Origin: Glutamicibacter protophormiae
Lineage (GTDB): Bacteria > Actinomycetota > Actinomycetes > Actinomycetales > Micrococcaceae
NCBI RefSeq assembly: GCF_014647495.1
Contig: NZ_BMPH01000012.1
Span: forward strand, 62,001-126,000
DNA: 64,000 nucleotides
Direction of reading: 5' to 3'
Part shown: positions 8,496-16,067 of the stretch, one piece after another
How positions within the stretch are numbered: the stretch's first letter is position 1
Layout of the letters: the number at the start of each line of letters is the position of its first letter
The notes under the pieces: model-generated
Database searches by the model: none
What the model saw: the letters and a program-made list of their open reading frames with translations, nothing else
Told to the model about the DNA's origin: nothing
Made by a program: the position numbers and the translations under genes

Positions 8496-8912
8496 ATGGC
8501 CGAAACCGCAGTCTTCGAAAACCTCACTGTCAACCCGGAATCCCTGCCCAAGCCATCCGGCTATGCGCATGGAATGCGTGCTGGAGACACCGTTTACCTC
8601 GGCGGCCAGACCGCCCTGGACAAGAACATGCAGATCGTTCCCGGCGGCATCGTGGAACAGTTCAAGCAGGCTTTCGGCAACGTCTTGACCACCCTTGAGG
8701 AAGCCGGCGGCAAGCCGGAGGACCTGGTGACCGTGACCATCTACCTCACCGACGTCGACGACTACATGGCCAACGGCCGTGAGATCGGCAAGCTGTGGCG
8801 CGAGATGGCGGGCAGCAAGTACCCGGCCATGGCCGGCATCGGCGTCACCCGCCTTTGGCAGAAGGAAGCGCTTATCGAGATCCAGGGCGTCGCCGTTATC
8901 CAGAGCCGCTAG
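8496..8912 (+). CDS. ridA: RidA/YjgF-family enamine-imine deaminase
   Basis: A 138-residue RidA-fold protein with the family blocks YLGGQTALD, FGNVLTTLEEAGG, VTVTIYLTD and the C-terminal LIEIQGVAV. RidA proteins hydrolyse reactive enamines or imines; a subgroup acts as 2-aminomuconate deaminase in aromatic degradation. It is transcribed away from the FAH-cupin-thioesterase-ligase operon and shares its promoter region, so a role in removing nitrogen from an aminated ring-cleavage product is attractive and would favour anthranilate as substrate. GAAAGGG precedes ATG 8496. A general housekeeping RidA cannot be excluded. Confidence 0.85.
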   Translation: MAETAVFENLTVNPESLPKPSGYAHGMRAGDTVYLGGQTALDKNMQIVPGGIVEQFKQAFGNVLTTLEEAGGKPEDLVTVTIYLTDVDDYMANGREIGKLWREMAGSKYPAMAGIGVTRLWQKEALIEIQGVAVIQSR

Positions 8913-8932
8913 GGATTTACCGGGCAGCAAAA

Positions 8933-8984
8933 CAACAATAAGCCGCAGGCCAGTTCGCATGAACTGGCCTGCGGCTTATTGTTG
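8933..8984. terminator. Bidirectional terminator, RidA / PaaX-type regulator
   Basis: A perfect 24-bp inverted repeat (8933-8956 with 8961-8984) closes on a GCAT loop. Its outer end is A/T-rich on both sides, so it can stop RidA transcripts on the plus strand and those of the convergent regulator gene on the minus strand. Confidence 0.85.
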
Positions 8985-9012
8985 GCCGGGCAGGCAGGCA
9001 GAAGCCTCGGAG

Positions 9013-9900
9013 CTAGATGCGGGCGTCGCTTTCCTGGGCGCTGATGGCGCGTTCCGCGTGCCGGGACGCCCTGAACCCGATGATTTCGTGGAGTTGCTGG
9101 AACAGGTCGGAGGCCGCGATGGCGTTCCACCCTTCCGGCAGGAGCTCGGCAGGGAGGCCCGGGTCGGAATACGGCAGCCGGCGCCACTGGGTAATCAACA
9201 CGAGGTAGTCGGCAAACGCCTCGGCGTCGAGGTCCTCCGACTCTTGCGCGGTTGGAATTCCCGTCCATTTCTCCAGCAGCGGCCGATTGGTTTCCAGGAA
9301 CTCGGAATAGAGGGAATCCAGCGATTCGAGGTCCCACCAAATGCCCATGTTCTTGGCCAGGTCATGGCTGCCCACATGCTCCGCCAGGAAGAACTCGAAG
9401 TAATCCGCCATCCCGTGTCGGTCGAAGTAGGACAGGGCCTCGTCCTTGAGGTGCTCCGGGGCAATCCACAGCCCGGGTGCGACGGCGCCGAATCCCATGC
9501 GGACCAGGGTCGAGCGGATCTTGTGCCGGATGCTGCGCTGCGATTCGGGCACCGTGAACGTGGCCAGCAGCCAGCGGCTGTCGGCGGTCGCCCGGCGGGG
9601 AGTGAAGATGCGTTCATCGCCTTCCGCGAACGCGGACAAGGCCGAGGGCGACAGCGCGTAACCGTTCCGGTTGTTGACCTTGACGCTGTCGATGACGCCG
9701 CGCTTCTTGAGCCGCGAGATCGAAGAACGCACGCCGGCCGACTCGACGCCGAGGTCGTTCATCAGCGAAATGATCGTGGACACCTGCAGCTCGCCCCCGT
9801 GCGCCCTGGCGTAGAGGCCGAAGAGGGAAATGATCAGCTGATGGTGGCGCGGCGTCGAATTTTCGCTGCCACCTGATGGTTGCTCGGTCCGTGGCGTCAT
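9013..9900 (-). CDS. PaaX-family transcriptional regulator
   Basis: A 295-residue protein. The N-terminal winged helix (about 20-90, with LGVESAGVRSSISRLKKRGVI) and the central domain (RSIRHKIRSTLVRMGFG...GLWIAPEH) match PaaX, the repressor that senses phenylacetyl-CoA. By analogy this one would respond to an aryl-CoA made by the ligase of the neighbouring operon. ATG 9900 is preferred to the long open frame upstream because the PaaX homology begins just after it and a TACAGT -10 element lies 6 nt upstream. It sits downstream of, and convergent with, ridA. Confidence 0.8.
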   Translation of the reverse strand: MTPRTEQPSGGSENSTPRHHQLIISLFGLYARAHGGELQVSTIISLMNDLGVESAGVRSSISRLKKRGVIDSVKVNNRNGYALSPSALSAFAEGDERIFTPRRATADSRWLLATFTVPESQRSIRHKIRSTLVRMGFGAVAPGLWIAPEHLKDEALSYFDRHGMADYFEFFLAEHVGSHDLAKNMGIWWDLESLDSLYSEFLETNRPLLEKWTGIPTAQESEDLDAEAFADYLVLITQWRRLPYSDPGLPAELLPEGWNAIAASDLFQQLHEIIGFRASRHAERAISAQESDARI

Positions 9901-9906
9901 GCGCTC

Positions 9907-9912
9907 ACTGTA
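9907..9912 (-). promoter_or_regulatory. -10 element of the PaaX-type regulator gene
   Basis: On the minus strand TACAGT lies 6 nt before the ATG at 9900, with no Shine-Dalgarno between them; this suggests a leaderless transcript. Confidence 0.45.
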
Positions 9913-10010
9913 TCGAATCCCAGGTCGATTAGACCAAGCGGCAGTTTGGACGCCGACCGTGTCGATCCCGTCCGGCCCGATCCCGGCGGGTTGGCAATGG
10001 CCAAGAACAA

Positions 10011-10059
10011 AGGGCAAGGGCAGAGTCCGGGTATCGACCCGCGGCGCTGTCCCTGCCCT
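10011..10059 (-). terminator. Terminator after the Pfs-like gene
   Basis: An imperfect hairpin pairs AGGGCA at 10011 with TGCCCT at 10054 and has a CGGGT/ACCCG inner stem closed by ATCG. On the minus strand it is followed by a U-rich stretch (complement of about 9999-10010). Confidence 0.6.
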
Positions 10060-10073
10060 CGGTGCGGTTGATG

Positions 10074-10634
10074 CTAGGCCAGGTTCTTTTCGTAGAACTC
10101 GCGCAGCTGCACGCTCTTGGCCTTGGCGATGTCGTCCCATTCATCGATCGACGCCGAGTCGTCCGCGTAGTCCGAGGGAATCTTGAAGATCTGCAGCGGG
10201 ACGTTGAAACGCTGGCAGATGCTGGCGTAGGCGTAGCCTTCCATGTCCACCAGGGAAGCACCCAGACCCGAGATGTGCACCCGCTGCTTGTCATCGGAGA
10301 CGAAGACATCGCCGGTGGCCATGGTGGCCTGGAACTCCGGCAGCAGGATCTCGCCGGCCGGATCGACCTCGGCCGACGGCAGCGGGAAATCATGCTGGAT
10401 CAGCTTGGTCACTTGGTAGATGGTGTCCAGGCTCGGGCGGTCCTCGCCGGCATGGCCGACCACGCCGGCGGTGCCCAGCACGATGACGCGCTCGACGGTG
10501 CCGGTGGCCAGCTCCCCGGCCAACGCCACCGCCGCATTGACCTTGCCCACGCCGGTGATCAGGTGCTCGACGTCGGCAAAGGCGACGGCCTCGTCGCTAT
10601 GGGCAAAGACGAGCAAGGTCTTCTTGTCCGACAT
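10074..10634 (-). CDS. MTA/SAH nucleosidase-like protein (Pfs family)
   Basis: A 186-residue protein of the purine nucleoside phosphorylase/nucleosidase superfamily. Visible family marks are GVGKVNAAVAL near the N-terminus, VLGTAGVVG, the substrate-binding LVDMEGYAYA and the C-terminal SDYAD aspartate. It is shorter than E. coli Pfs (about 230 residues). It probably splits S-adenosylhomocysteine (and 5'-methylthioadenosine) into adenine and the thioribose. The divergent neighbour is luxS, whose enzyme uses the S-ribosylhomocysteine product, so the pair would form a methyl-cycle recycling unit. AGAAGG precedes ATG 10634. Confidence 0.8.
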   Translation of the reverse strand: MSDKKTLLVFAHSDEAVAFADVEHLITGVGKVNAAVALAGELATGTVERVIVLGTAGVVGHAGEDRPSLDTIYQVTKLIQHDFPLPSAEVDPAGEILLPEFQATMATGDVFVSDDKQRVHISGLGASLVDMEGYAYASICQRFNVPLQIFKIPSDYADDSASIDEWDDIAKAKSVQLREFYEKNLA

Positions 10635-10748
10635 GAAATTCCCTTCTGAAGAAGTCAGTCCGGGGTCCGCTGGTGCGCCCCGAAGTCTCCCAGAATTCTA
10701 TCGGTTACGCCCCATTAACCCTCATCGCATCATGGCCGAGTGAGCGGA

Positions 10749-10754
10749 TAGACT
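10749..10754 (+). promoter_or_regulatory. -10 element of luxS
   Basis: TAGACT lies 6 nt upstream of the luxS ATG; no Shine-Dalgarno is present, consistent with a leaderless mRNA. Confidence 0.45.
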
Positions 10755-10760
10755 TTTGCC

Positions 10761-11252
10761 ATGAGTGATATTGAACTTGCAGAAGTTGAGAGCTTCGCGC
10801 TGGACCACACCAAGGTCAAGGCGCCCTACGTGCGCAAGATCGGCGTCGAACGCGGACCCAAGGGCGACGCCATTTCCAACTACGATATCCGCTTCGTCCA
10901 GCCGAACCACGGGGAGATCCCCACGGCCGGACTGCACACGATCGAGCACACCCTGGCCGGGCTGATCCGCACCCGTTTCGAGGGGCTGATCGACTTCTCG
11001 CCGTTCGGCTGCCGCACCGGATTCCACCTGATTGCCTGGGGCGAGCCGACCCCCGAGCAGGTCGCCGCGGCCATCAAGACCTCGCTGGAGGACCTGGTGG
11101 AAAAGGTCACCTGGGAAGATGTCCCGGGCACCGAGGCCGTCAGCTGCGGCAACTACCGCGACCACAGCCTGCACTCGGCCAAGGAATGGGCCAAGCTGAT
11201 CCTGAAGCAGGGCATCAGCCTGGACGCCTTCGACCGCTCCCGCATCGCCTAG
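10761..11252 (+). CDS. luxS: S-ribosylhomocysteine lyase
   Basis: A 163-residue LuxS of normal length. The metal site HxxEH is at residues 59-63 (HTIEH), with the third ligand Cys in [10 protein letters not shown] and the SPFGCRTGF substrate loop between. It converts S-ribosylhomocysteine to homocysteine and DPD, the precursor of autoinducer 2. It is divergent from the Pfs-like nucleosidase gene across a 126-bp gap. Whether AI-2 is used as a signal here cannot be told; no Lsr-type uptake genes are in the window, so methyl-cycle detoxification is the safer role. Confidence 0.95.
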   Translation: MSDIELAEVESFALDHTKVKAPYVRKIGVERGPKGDAISNYDIRFVQPNHGEIPTAGLHTIEHTLAGLIRTRFEGLIDFSPFGCRTGFHLIAWGEPTPEQVAAAIKTSLEDLVEKVTWEDVPGTEAVSCGNYRDHSLHSAKEWAKLILKQGISLDAFDRSRIA

Positions 11253-11275
11253 CGACAGCATGCTCGAAGCAGTGG

Positions 11276-11309
11276 ATCCCGGCCCCGCCTTGGCGCGGCC
11301 GGGATTTTT
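11276..11309 (+). terminator. luxS terminator
   Basis: ATCCCGGCC pairs with GGCCGGGAT, and a run of five T follows directly: a classic intrinsic terminator 24 nt after the luxS stop. Confidence 0.85.
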
Positions 11310-11362
11310 CGCGCCTGCTTGTCGAGATGCGCGTGCTACGCGCGACCCAGCGAATACCTAAG

Positions 11363-11368
11363 TAGCAT
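11363..11368 (+). promoter_or_regulatory. -10 element of the small lipoprotein gene
   Basis: TAGCAT lies 7 nt before the ATG at 11376, which helps choose that start among three nearby in-frame ATG codons. Confidence 0.35.
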
Positions 11369-11375
11369 GGGTAGC

Positions 11376-11762
11376 ATGGCTGCTATGCGAAAAGTTCTGT
11401 CCTCGGCCGCTGTCCTGTCGATCCTCACGCTGGCGGCGGCCGGCTGTGCGAACTTCGATGCGGCGGCGACCTCCCCGGTCAGCGACGTGTGCAGCGCCGC
11501 CATCCAAACGCAGAACGAGGCATGGTCCAACCCCGAAACCTCGAACCAGCAGCTGCAGGAAGCGGAACTGCGGGGACTGCAGGACTGCAAGAACATCGAC
11601 GAGTGGAGCACCGCGGTGTCCTACAACCCCGGTTCCATGGGATACGAGGTGCTGAGCACCGAAGAAGCCGCCAACCTCGTCTACATGTCCTGCGAGAGCG
11701 GGGACGCGGAGAACCTGACCCCGGTCTGCGCGGACGCCGCCGGGCGCGGCTATTTGAACTAG
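11376..11762 (+). CDS. Small secreted lipoprotein, function unknown
   Basis: About 128 residues. It begins with a short charged N-terminus, a hydrophobic stretch and a lipobox ending in LAAAGC, so it should be exported and lipid-anchored. The mature part is acidic, with several cysteines (DVCSAAIQ, LQDCKNID, YMSCESGD, PVCADAAG) that may form disulfides. No family is recognised. The start is uncertain: ATG 11367, 11376 and 11385 are in frame and none has a good Shine-Dalgarno; 11376 is chosen because a -10-like hexamer lies 7 nt upstream. It stands alone between luxS and the hen1-pnkp operon. Confidence 0.7.
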   Translation: MAAMRKVLSSAAVLSILTLAAAGCANFDAAATSPVSDVCSAAIQTQNEAWSNPETSNQQLQEAELRGLQDCKNIDEWSTAVSYNPGSMGYEVLSTEEAANLVYMSCESGDAENLTPVCADAAGRGYLN

Positions 11763-11838
11763 CGGGCCCCCCGCCCGGAATCCCGGCACCCCGGCGGCAC
11801 ACCGGCCGGCCGCATCCCGTGCCGCCGCAGCTTTTCGG

Positions 11839-11871
11839 TAGGCTTGCATGAAACGCCAAGCCATCATGCAA
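11839..11871 (+). promoter_or_regulatory. Promoter and inverted repeat before hen1
   Basis: A TAGGCT -10-like element lies at 11839-11844. It is followed by TTGCATG (11844-11850) and its perfect inverted copy CATGCAA (11865-11871), 14 nt apart, straddling the expected transcription start. This may be an operator or an mRNA hairpin. No -35 element is obvious. Confidence 0.35.
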
Positions 11872-11893
11872 AAACTTCTGAGAAGGCCGCCAC

Positions 11894-13315
11894 GTGCTAT
11901 TGACGATTACGCTTGAATCCGCACCCGGGTCGGGGATCGACGCCACCGCCCTGTCGCATCTGCTGCGCAAGCATCCTGCCAAGGTGCAGTCATTCGACCT
12001 GCCGGTGGGCCAAGCCCACGTGTTCTATCCCGAATGCACCGCGCAGCGCACCACGGCGGCCCTGCTCATGGAAGTCGACCCGGTGGGGCTGGTGCGCAGC
12101 AAGCGCTTCCGCGGCGATGCCGGCGCCCTGGACTACTACGTCAACGACCGCCCCTACGTCGCCTCGAGCCTGATGTCCGTGGCCCTGGGCAAGGTCCTGC
12201 GCAGCGCCATGACCGGAACCAGCGAATCCTACCCCCAGCTGGCCGCCGCGCCGCTGCCGCTGCGCATCGAGCTGCCCGCGGTCTCCAGCCGCGGGCTTGC
12301 GGGCAGGGACCTGGCGAAGCGGCTGTTCGCGCCGCTGGGCTGGAATGTCGAACAGACGCCCATCGCCCTGGACGAGCAGTACCCCGCCTGGGGCGAATCG
12401 CAGTACAGCTCGCTGGTTCTCAGCGGCGAAGTCCGTCTGGACCTGGCGCTGCGCCAGCTCTACGTCCTGCTGCCGGTGCTGGACGACTCGAAGCACTATT
12501 GGGTCAACGACGACGAAGCAGAGAAGCTGGCCCGGCAGGGCGAGGGCTGGCTGGAGGACCATCCGGACCGGGAACTGATCGCCCGCCGCTACCTGGCCCA
12601 CCAGAAGGACCTGGTGGCGCTCGCGGAGTCCCGGATGGACGCGGCGGCGTCCCCGGAATCCGCGGCGCGCGCCAGTGCACCGGAGCCAACCGGAAACGAT
12701 GCCCGGGTTCCGCTGCGGGTGCAGCGCGCCGTGGATGTCATCGCGGCGCTCAAGGAGCACGGAGCCCACCGCGTGGTGGACCTGGGCTGCGGACCGGGCG
12801 CGCTGCTGCGCCGCTTGCAGGCCGACCCCTTCTTCACCCGCATCGTCGGCACCGATGTCTCCGCCCGTTCGCTGGAGCAGGCGGCCGCCGCGCTGCGCCT
12901 GGATGAGCGCTCGGACGAGCAGCGCGAGCGCCTCAGCCTGCTGCACTCTTCCGCGGTCTACCGCGACGCCCGGCTGTCCGGCTACGACGCGGTGGTGCTC
13001 ATGGAGGTCATCGAACACGTGGACGCCACCCGGCTGCCGGCGCTGCAGGACGCGGTGTTCGCCGCGGCCGCCCCGCGCGTTGTCTTGATGACCACTCCCA
13101 ACGTCGAATACAACGGCAAATACCCGGACCTCGGCCACGGGTCCCTGCGCCACGACGACCACCGTTTCGAGTGGACGCGCGCTGAATTCCAGGCCTGGGC
13201 CCGGGCCGCCGCGGCGGAGTTCGGCTACACCGTCGATTTCCGCGGCATCGGACCGGCGGACAGCGCCGTGGGCGCACCTACCCAGATGGCCGTCTTCCGA
13301 AAGGACGCAGCATGA
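11894..13315 (+). CDS. hen1: RNA 3'-terminal ribose 2'-O-methyltransferase Hen1
   Basis: A 473-residue bacterial Hen1. The N-terminal half (about 1-240) is the bacterial-specific domain that, in characterised homologues, contacts and activates Pnkp. The C-terminal methyltransferase has the SAM motif VVDLGCGPG, then the metal-binding EVIEH and the HDDHRFEWTRAEFQAW segment typical of Hen1. It methylates the 2'-OH of the 3' end at a broken RNA before ligation, protecting the repaired site from being cut again. GTG 11894 follows a GAAGG Shine-Dalgarno. Its stop overlaps the pnkp start by 4 nt, so the two subunits are made together. Confidence 0.92.
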   Translation: MLLTITLESAPGSGIDATALSHLLRKHPAKVQSFDLPVGQAHVFYPECTAQRTTAALLMEVDPVGLVRSKRFRGDAGALDYYVNDRPYVASSLMSVALGKVLRSAMTGTSESYPQLAAAPLPLRIELPAVSSRGLAGRDLAKRLFAPLGWNVEQTPIALDEQYPAWGESQYSSLVLSGEVRLDLALRQLYVLLPVLDDSKHYWVNDDEAEKLARQGEGWLEDHPDRELIARRYLAHQKDLVALAESRMDAAASPESAARASAPEPTGNDARVPLRVQRAVDVIAALKEHGAHRVVDLGCGPGALLRRLQADPFFTRIVGTDVSARSLEQAAAALRLDERSDEQRERLSLLHSSAVYRDARLSGYDAVVLMEVIEHVDATRLPALQDAVFAAAAPRVVLMTTPNVEYNGKYPDLGHGSLRHDDHRFEWTRAEFQAWARAAAAEFGYTVDFRGIGPADSAVGAPTQMAVFRKDAA

Positions 13316-15831
13316 GCGAGTTCTCCATCCCAGAAACCGGGCTGGTGGTGCTGGTCGGCGTCTCCGGATCCGGCAAGTCCAGTTTCGCCGCCAAGCACTT
13401 CGGGCGCTTCGAGGTGCTCTCCAGCGACTACTTCCGCGGCCTGGTGGGCAATGACGAAACCGACCAGTCCGTCACCGCCGCGGCCTTCGACGCGCTGCAC
13501 TACGTGGCCGGCAAGCGCCTGGATGCCGGGCTGCTGACCGTGGTCGATGCCACCAGCGTCCAGCAGTCCGCCCGGCAGAGCCTGATCGAGCTCGCGAGAA
13601 GCCACGACGCGCTGGCCACGGCCATTGTCCTGGACGTGCCTGTCGAGGTGTGCCTGCAGCGCAACGAAGGCCGCGGCGAACGGCGGGTGCCCAAGGCGGT
13701 GATCGACCGCCAGCACCTGCAGCTGCGCCGCTCGCTCAAGTCCTTGCGGCGCGAGGGTTTCACCCGGGTCCATGTCCTCTCCAGCCCGCAGGACATCGAT
13801 GGGACGGCCATCACCCGGCACAAGCTGCTCAATGACTTCCGGGACCAGCACGGCCCGTTCGACGTCATCGGCGACGTGCACGGCTGCCTGGAGGAGCTGG
13901 TGCTGCTGCTGGCGAAGCTGGGCTACGACATTGTCCGCGACCGGCAGGGGCGCGCCGTCGACGCCTTCCACCCGAATCGCCGGGCCGTCTTCGTGGGCGA
14001 CCTGGTGGACCGCGGCCCGGACTCGCCCGGCGTGCTGCGCCTGGTGATGGGCATGGTTGCCGCCGGGCACGCGCTGGCGGTGCCCGGCAACCACGAGGAC
14101 AAGCTGGTGCGCGCGCTGCGCGGGGCCAAGGTGACCCTGAATCATGGCCTGGACAAGACCCTTGAGCAGTTGGAGGCCGAAGGCCCGGAATTCAAGCGCG
14201 AGGTGCAGGACTTCTGCCGTTCCCTGGTCTCGCACCTGGTGCTGGACGACGGCAAACTGGTGGTGGCGCACGCCGGGCTGATTGAGAAGTACCATGGTCG
14301 CGCCTCCCAGCGGGTGCGGGCCTTCGCACTCTACGGGCAGGTCACCGGGGAGGTGGACGAGTACGGTTTGCCGGTGCGCTATCCCTGGGCCCGGGACTAC
14401 CGCGGCGACGCGGCGGTGCTCTACGGGCACACGCCGGTCACCGAGGTCGCGTGGATCAACAACACCGCCTGCCTGGACACCGGTTGCGCCTTCGGCGGCC
14501 AGCTCAGCGCGCTGCGCTACCCGGAACGGGAAGTTGTCGCGGTGGAGGCGCTGGCGCAGTACGCCGAGCCGATGCGCCCGCTGGAATCCCCGCACGGTCC
14601 GCAGCGCGAGCCCGGGGTGCTGTCCATGGAGGACGTCACCGGCCCGCTGCACCTGAAAGCGGGGGAGCGCGGCAGCGTGAAGCTCAGCGCCGCCCAAGCG
14701 GCCGGGGCGCTGGAAACCATGAGCCGCTTCGCCACCGACCCGCGCTGGCTGCGGTACCTGCCGCCCACCATGTCCCCGGCGGACTCCTCGGCCCGCCCCG
14801 GATACCTGGAGCATCCGGACGAGGCCTTCGCCTACTTCCGCAAGCTCGGGATCGGCGAGGTCATCTGCGAAGAGAAGCATACGGGGTCGCGCGCGGTGCT
14901 GCTGCTGGCCTGCGATCCAGCGCGCTTCGACGCTCCGGCCGGCTGGCTCGGGGCGTTGCATACGCGGACCGGGCGCGAATTCCTGGAGCCGGAGGCCGAA
15001 CGCGCCCTGCTGCAACGTGCCCATGCGGCTGCGGAGGCGGCCGGGTTGTGGGACGAGCTGGGCTCGGACTGGGTCATCCTGGACGGCGAGCTGCTGCCCT
15101 GGTCGCTGAAGGCCGAATCCTTGATCAAGGACACCTACGCCTCTGTCGGGGCCGCCGCGGTGGCCGCAACGTCGGCCGCAGCGGACCTGCTCGAAAGGGC
15201 GGCCGGAACCGGACTGGATCTTGTTGCGCTGCTGGAACGCACCAGGGAACGCAGCGAGAACGCGCAGGCGTTCCGCCAGTCCTACCGGCGCTACGTCGGC
15301 GACAAGGAGCAGGTCCGCTTCGCCACCTTCCAGGTGCTGGCCTCCGAAGGCAGGACCTACGAAACCAGCGACCACGGCTGGCACATGGGCATTGCGCGGA
15401 AGCTTGCGGTGCAGGCGCCCGACCTGTTCAAGGACACCGCGTGGCTGCGGGTGTCGCTGGACTCCGGGGAATCGACCGCCCAAGCGGTGCAATGGTGGGA
15501 AGAGCTGACCGCGTCCGGCGGCGAGGGCATGGTGGTCAAGCCGTGGCTGAATCTCACCCGCGGTGCCAGGGGCTGGGTGCAGCCGGGCATCAAGGTGCGC
15601 GGACGGGAGTACCTGCACATCATCTACGGCGCCGACTACCTGGCGGAAGCGAACCTGCAGCGGCTTAAGCAGCGGGCTACCGACCGGAAGCGTTCTCGGG
15701 CCCTGCAGGAGTACCTGTTGGGGCTTGAGGCGCTGCGGATGACCGCTGCGGGGGAACCGCTGTGGAAGGTGCACCAGATGGTGTTCGGTGTGCTCGCCTT
15801 GGAATCCGAGCCGCTGGATCCGAGGCTTTAG
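13312..15831 (+). CDS. pnkp: Polynucleotide kinase-phosphatase-ligase Pnkp
   Basis: An 839-residue three-domain RNA repair enzyme. The N-terminal 5' kinase has the P-loop GVSGSGKSS near residue 18. The central binuclear metallophosphatase has GDVHG (about 186), GDLVDRGPDS (about 226), GNHED (about 261), VVAHAGL and YGHTPV. The C-terminal nucleotidyltransferase (from about 480) has the motif I lysine in EEKHTGSRAV (about 521). In known systems Pnkp and Hen1 together heal and seal tRNAs cut by ribotoxins, with a 2'-O-methyl mark at the junction. Translation is coupled to hen1 by the ATGA overlap. No separate RNA ligase gene follows. Confidence 0.93.
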   Translation: MSEFSIPETGLVVLVGVSGSGKSSFAAKHFGRFEVLSSDYFRGLVGNDETDQSVTAAAFDALHYVAGKRLDAGLLTVVDATSVQQSARQSLIELARSHDALATAIVLDVPVEVCLQRNEGRGERRVPKAVIDRQHLQLRRSLKSLRREGFTRVHVLSSPQDIDGTAITRHKLLNDFRDQHGPFDVIGDVHGCLEELVLLLAKLGYDIVRDRQGRAVDAFHPNRRAVFVGDLVDRGPDSPGVLRLVMGMVAAGHALAVPGNHEDKLVRALRGAKVTLNHGLDKTLEQLEAEGPEFKREVQDFCRSLVSHLVLDDGKLVVAHAGLIEKYHGRASQRVRAFALYGQVTGEVDEYGLPVRYPWARDYRGDAAVLYGHTPVTEVAWINNTACLDTGCAFGGQLSALRYPEREVVAVEALAQYAEPMRPLESPHGPQREPGVLSMEDVTGPLHLKAGERGSVKLSAAQAAGALETMSRFATDPRWLRYLPPTMSPADSSARPGYLEHPDEAFAYFRKLGIGEVICEEKHTGSRAVLLLACDPARFDAPAGWLGALHTRTGREFLEPEAERALLQRAHAAAEAAGLWDELGSDWVILDGELLPWSLKAESLIKDTYASVGAAAVAATSAAADLLERAAGTGLDLVALLERTRERSENAQAFRQSYRRYVGDKEQVRFATFQVLASEGRTYETSDHGWHMGIARKLAVQAPDLFKDTAWLRVSLDSGESTAQAVQWWEELTASGGEGMVVKPWLNLTRGARGWVQPGIKVRGREYLHIIYGADYLAEANLQRLKQRATDRKRSRALQEYLLGLEALRMTAAGEPLWKVHQMVFGVLALESEPLDPRL

Positions 15832-15895
15832 TTGAATGCATGCGCGTCCCGCCGGACTGTGACCATGAGGGCCAACTTATTTGCGAGGAGGAGCT

Positions 15896-16059
15896 ATGGA
15901 CGAAGTGCCTTGGGATGTTTCTGACTAGCCGGTGTATTCCGCAACAACTATCCCGGCGGCGGGGCCACCTTGGGGTCGGCCGTGGCCCGCGGGTACGCGG
16001 CGGGAAGCCATGTGGCCAGCGTGTTGCAGCAACGACAACCGGCTCCGGCCGGCAGATAG
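15896..16059 (+). pseudogene. Internally deleted FAD-dependent dehydrogenase remnant
   Basis: A near-perfect Shine-Dalgarno (GAGGAGG) precedes ATG 15896, which opens only ten codons (MDEVPWDVSD, stop at 15926). One base out of frame, from about 15931 to the stop at 16057, lies a stretch with strong coding bias (nearly all third positions G or C) reading NNYPGGGATLGSAVARGYAAG. That resembles the C-terminus of KstD/fumarate-reductase-type FAD dehydrogenases (YPGGGATLGPA...GYxAG). The simplest reading is a gene whose middle, probably well over 1 kb, was deleted, leaving the first codons and the last forty. The stop falls 8 nt before the SDR start, as in an operon. The family call rests on one motif. 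Confidence 0.5.
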
Positions 16060-16067
16060 GCGGAAAA

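Noticed and set aside
13225-15774. A long minus-strand open frame across pnkp
   Set aside because: It is the antisense shadow of pnkp, whose three domains are all recognisable on the plus strand.
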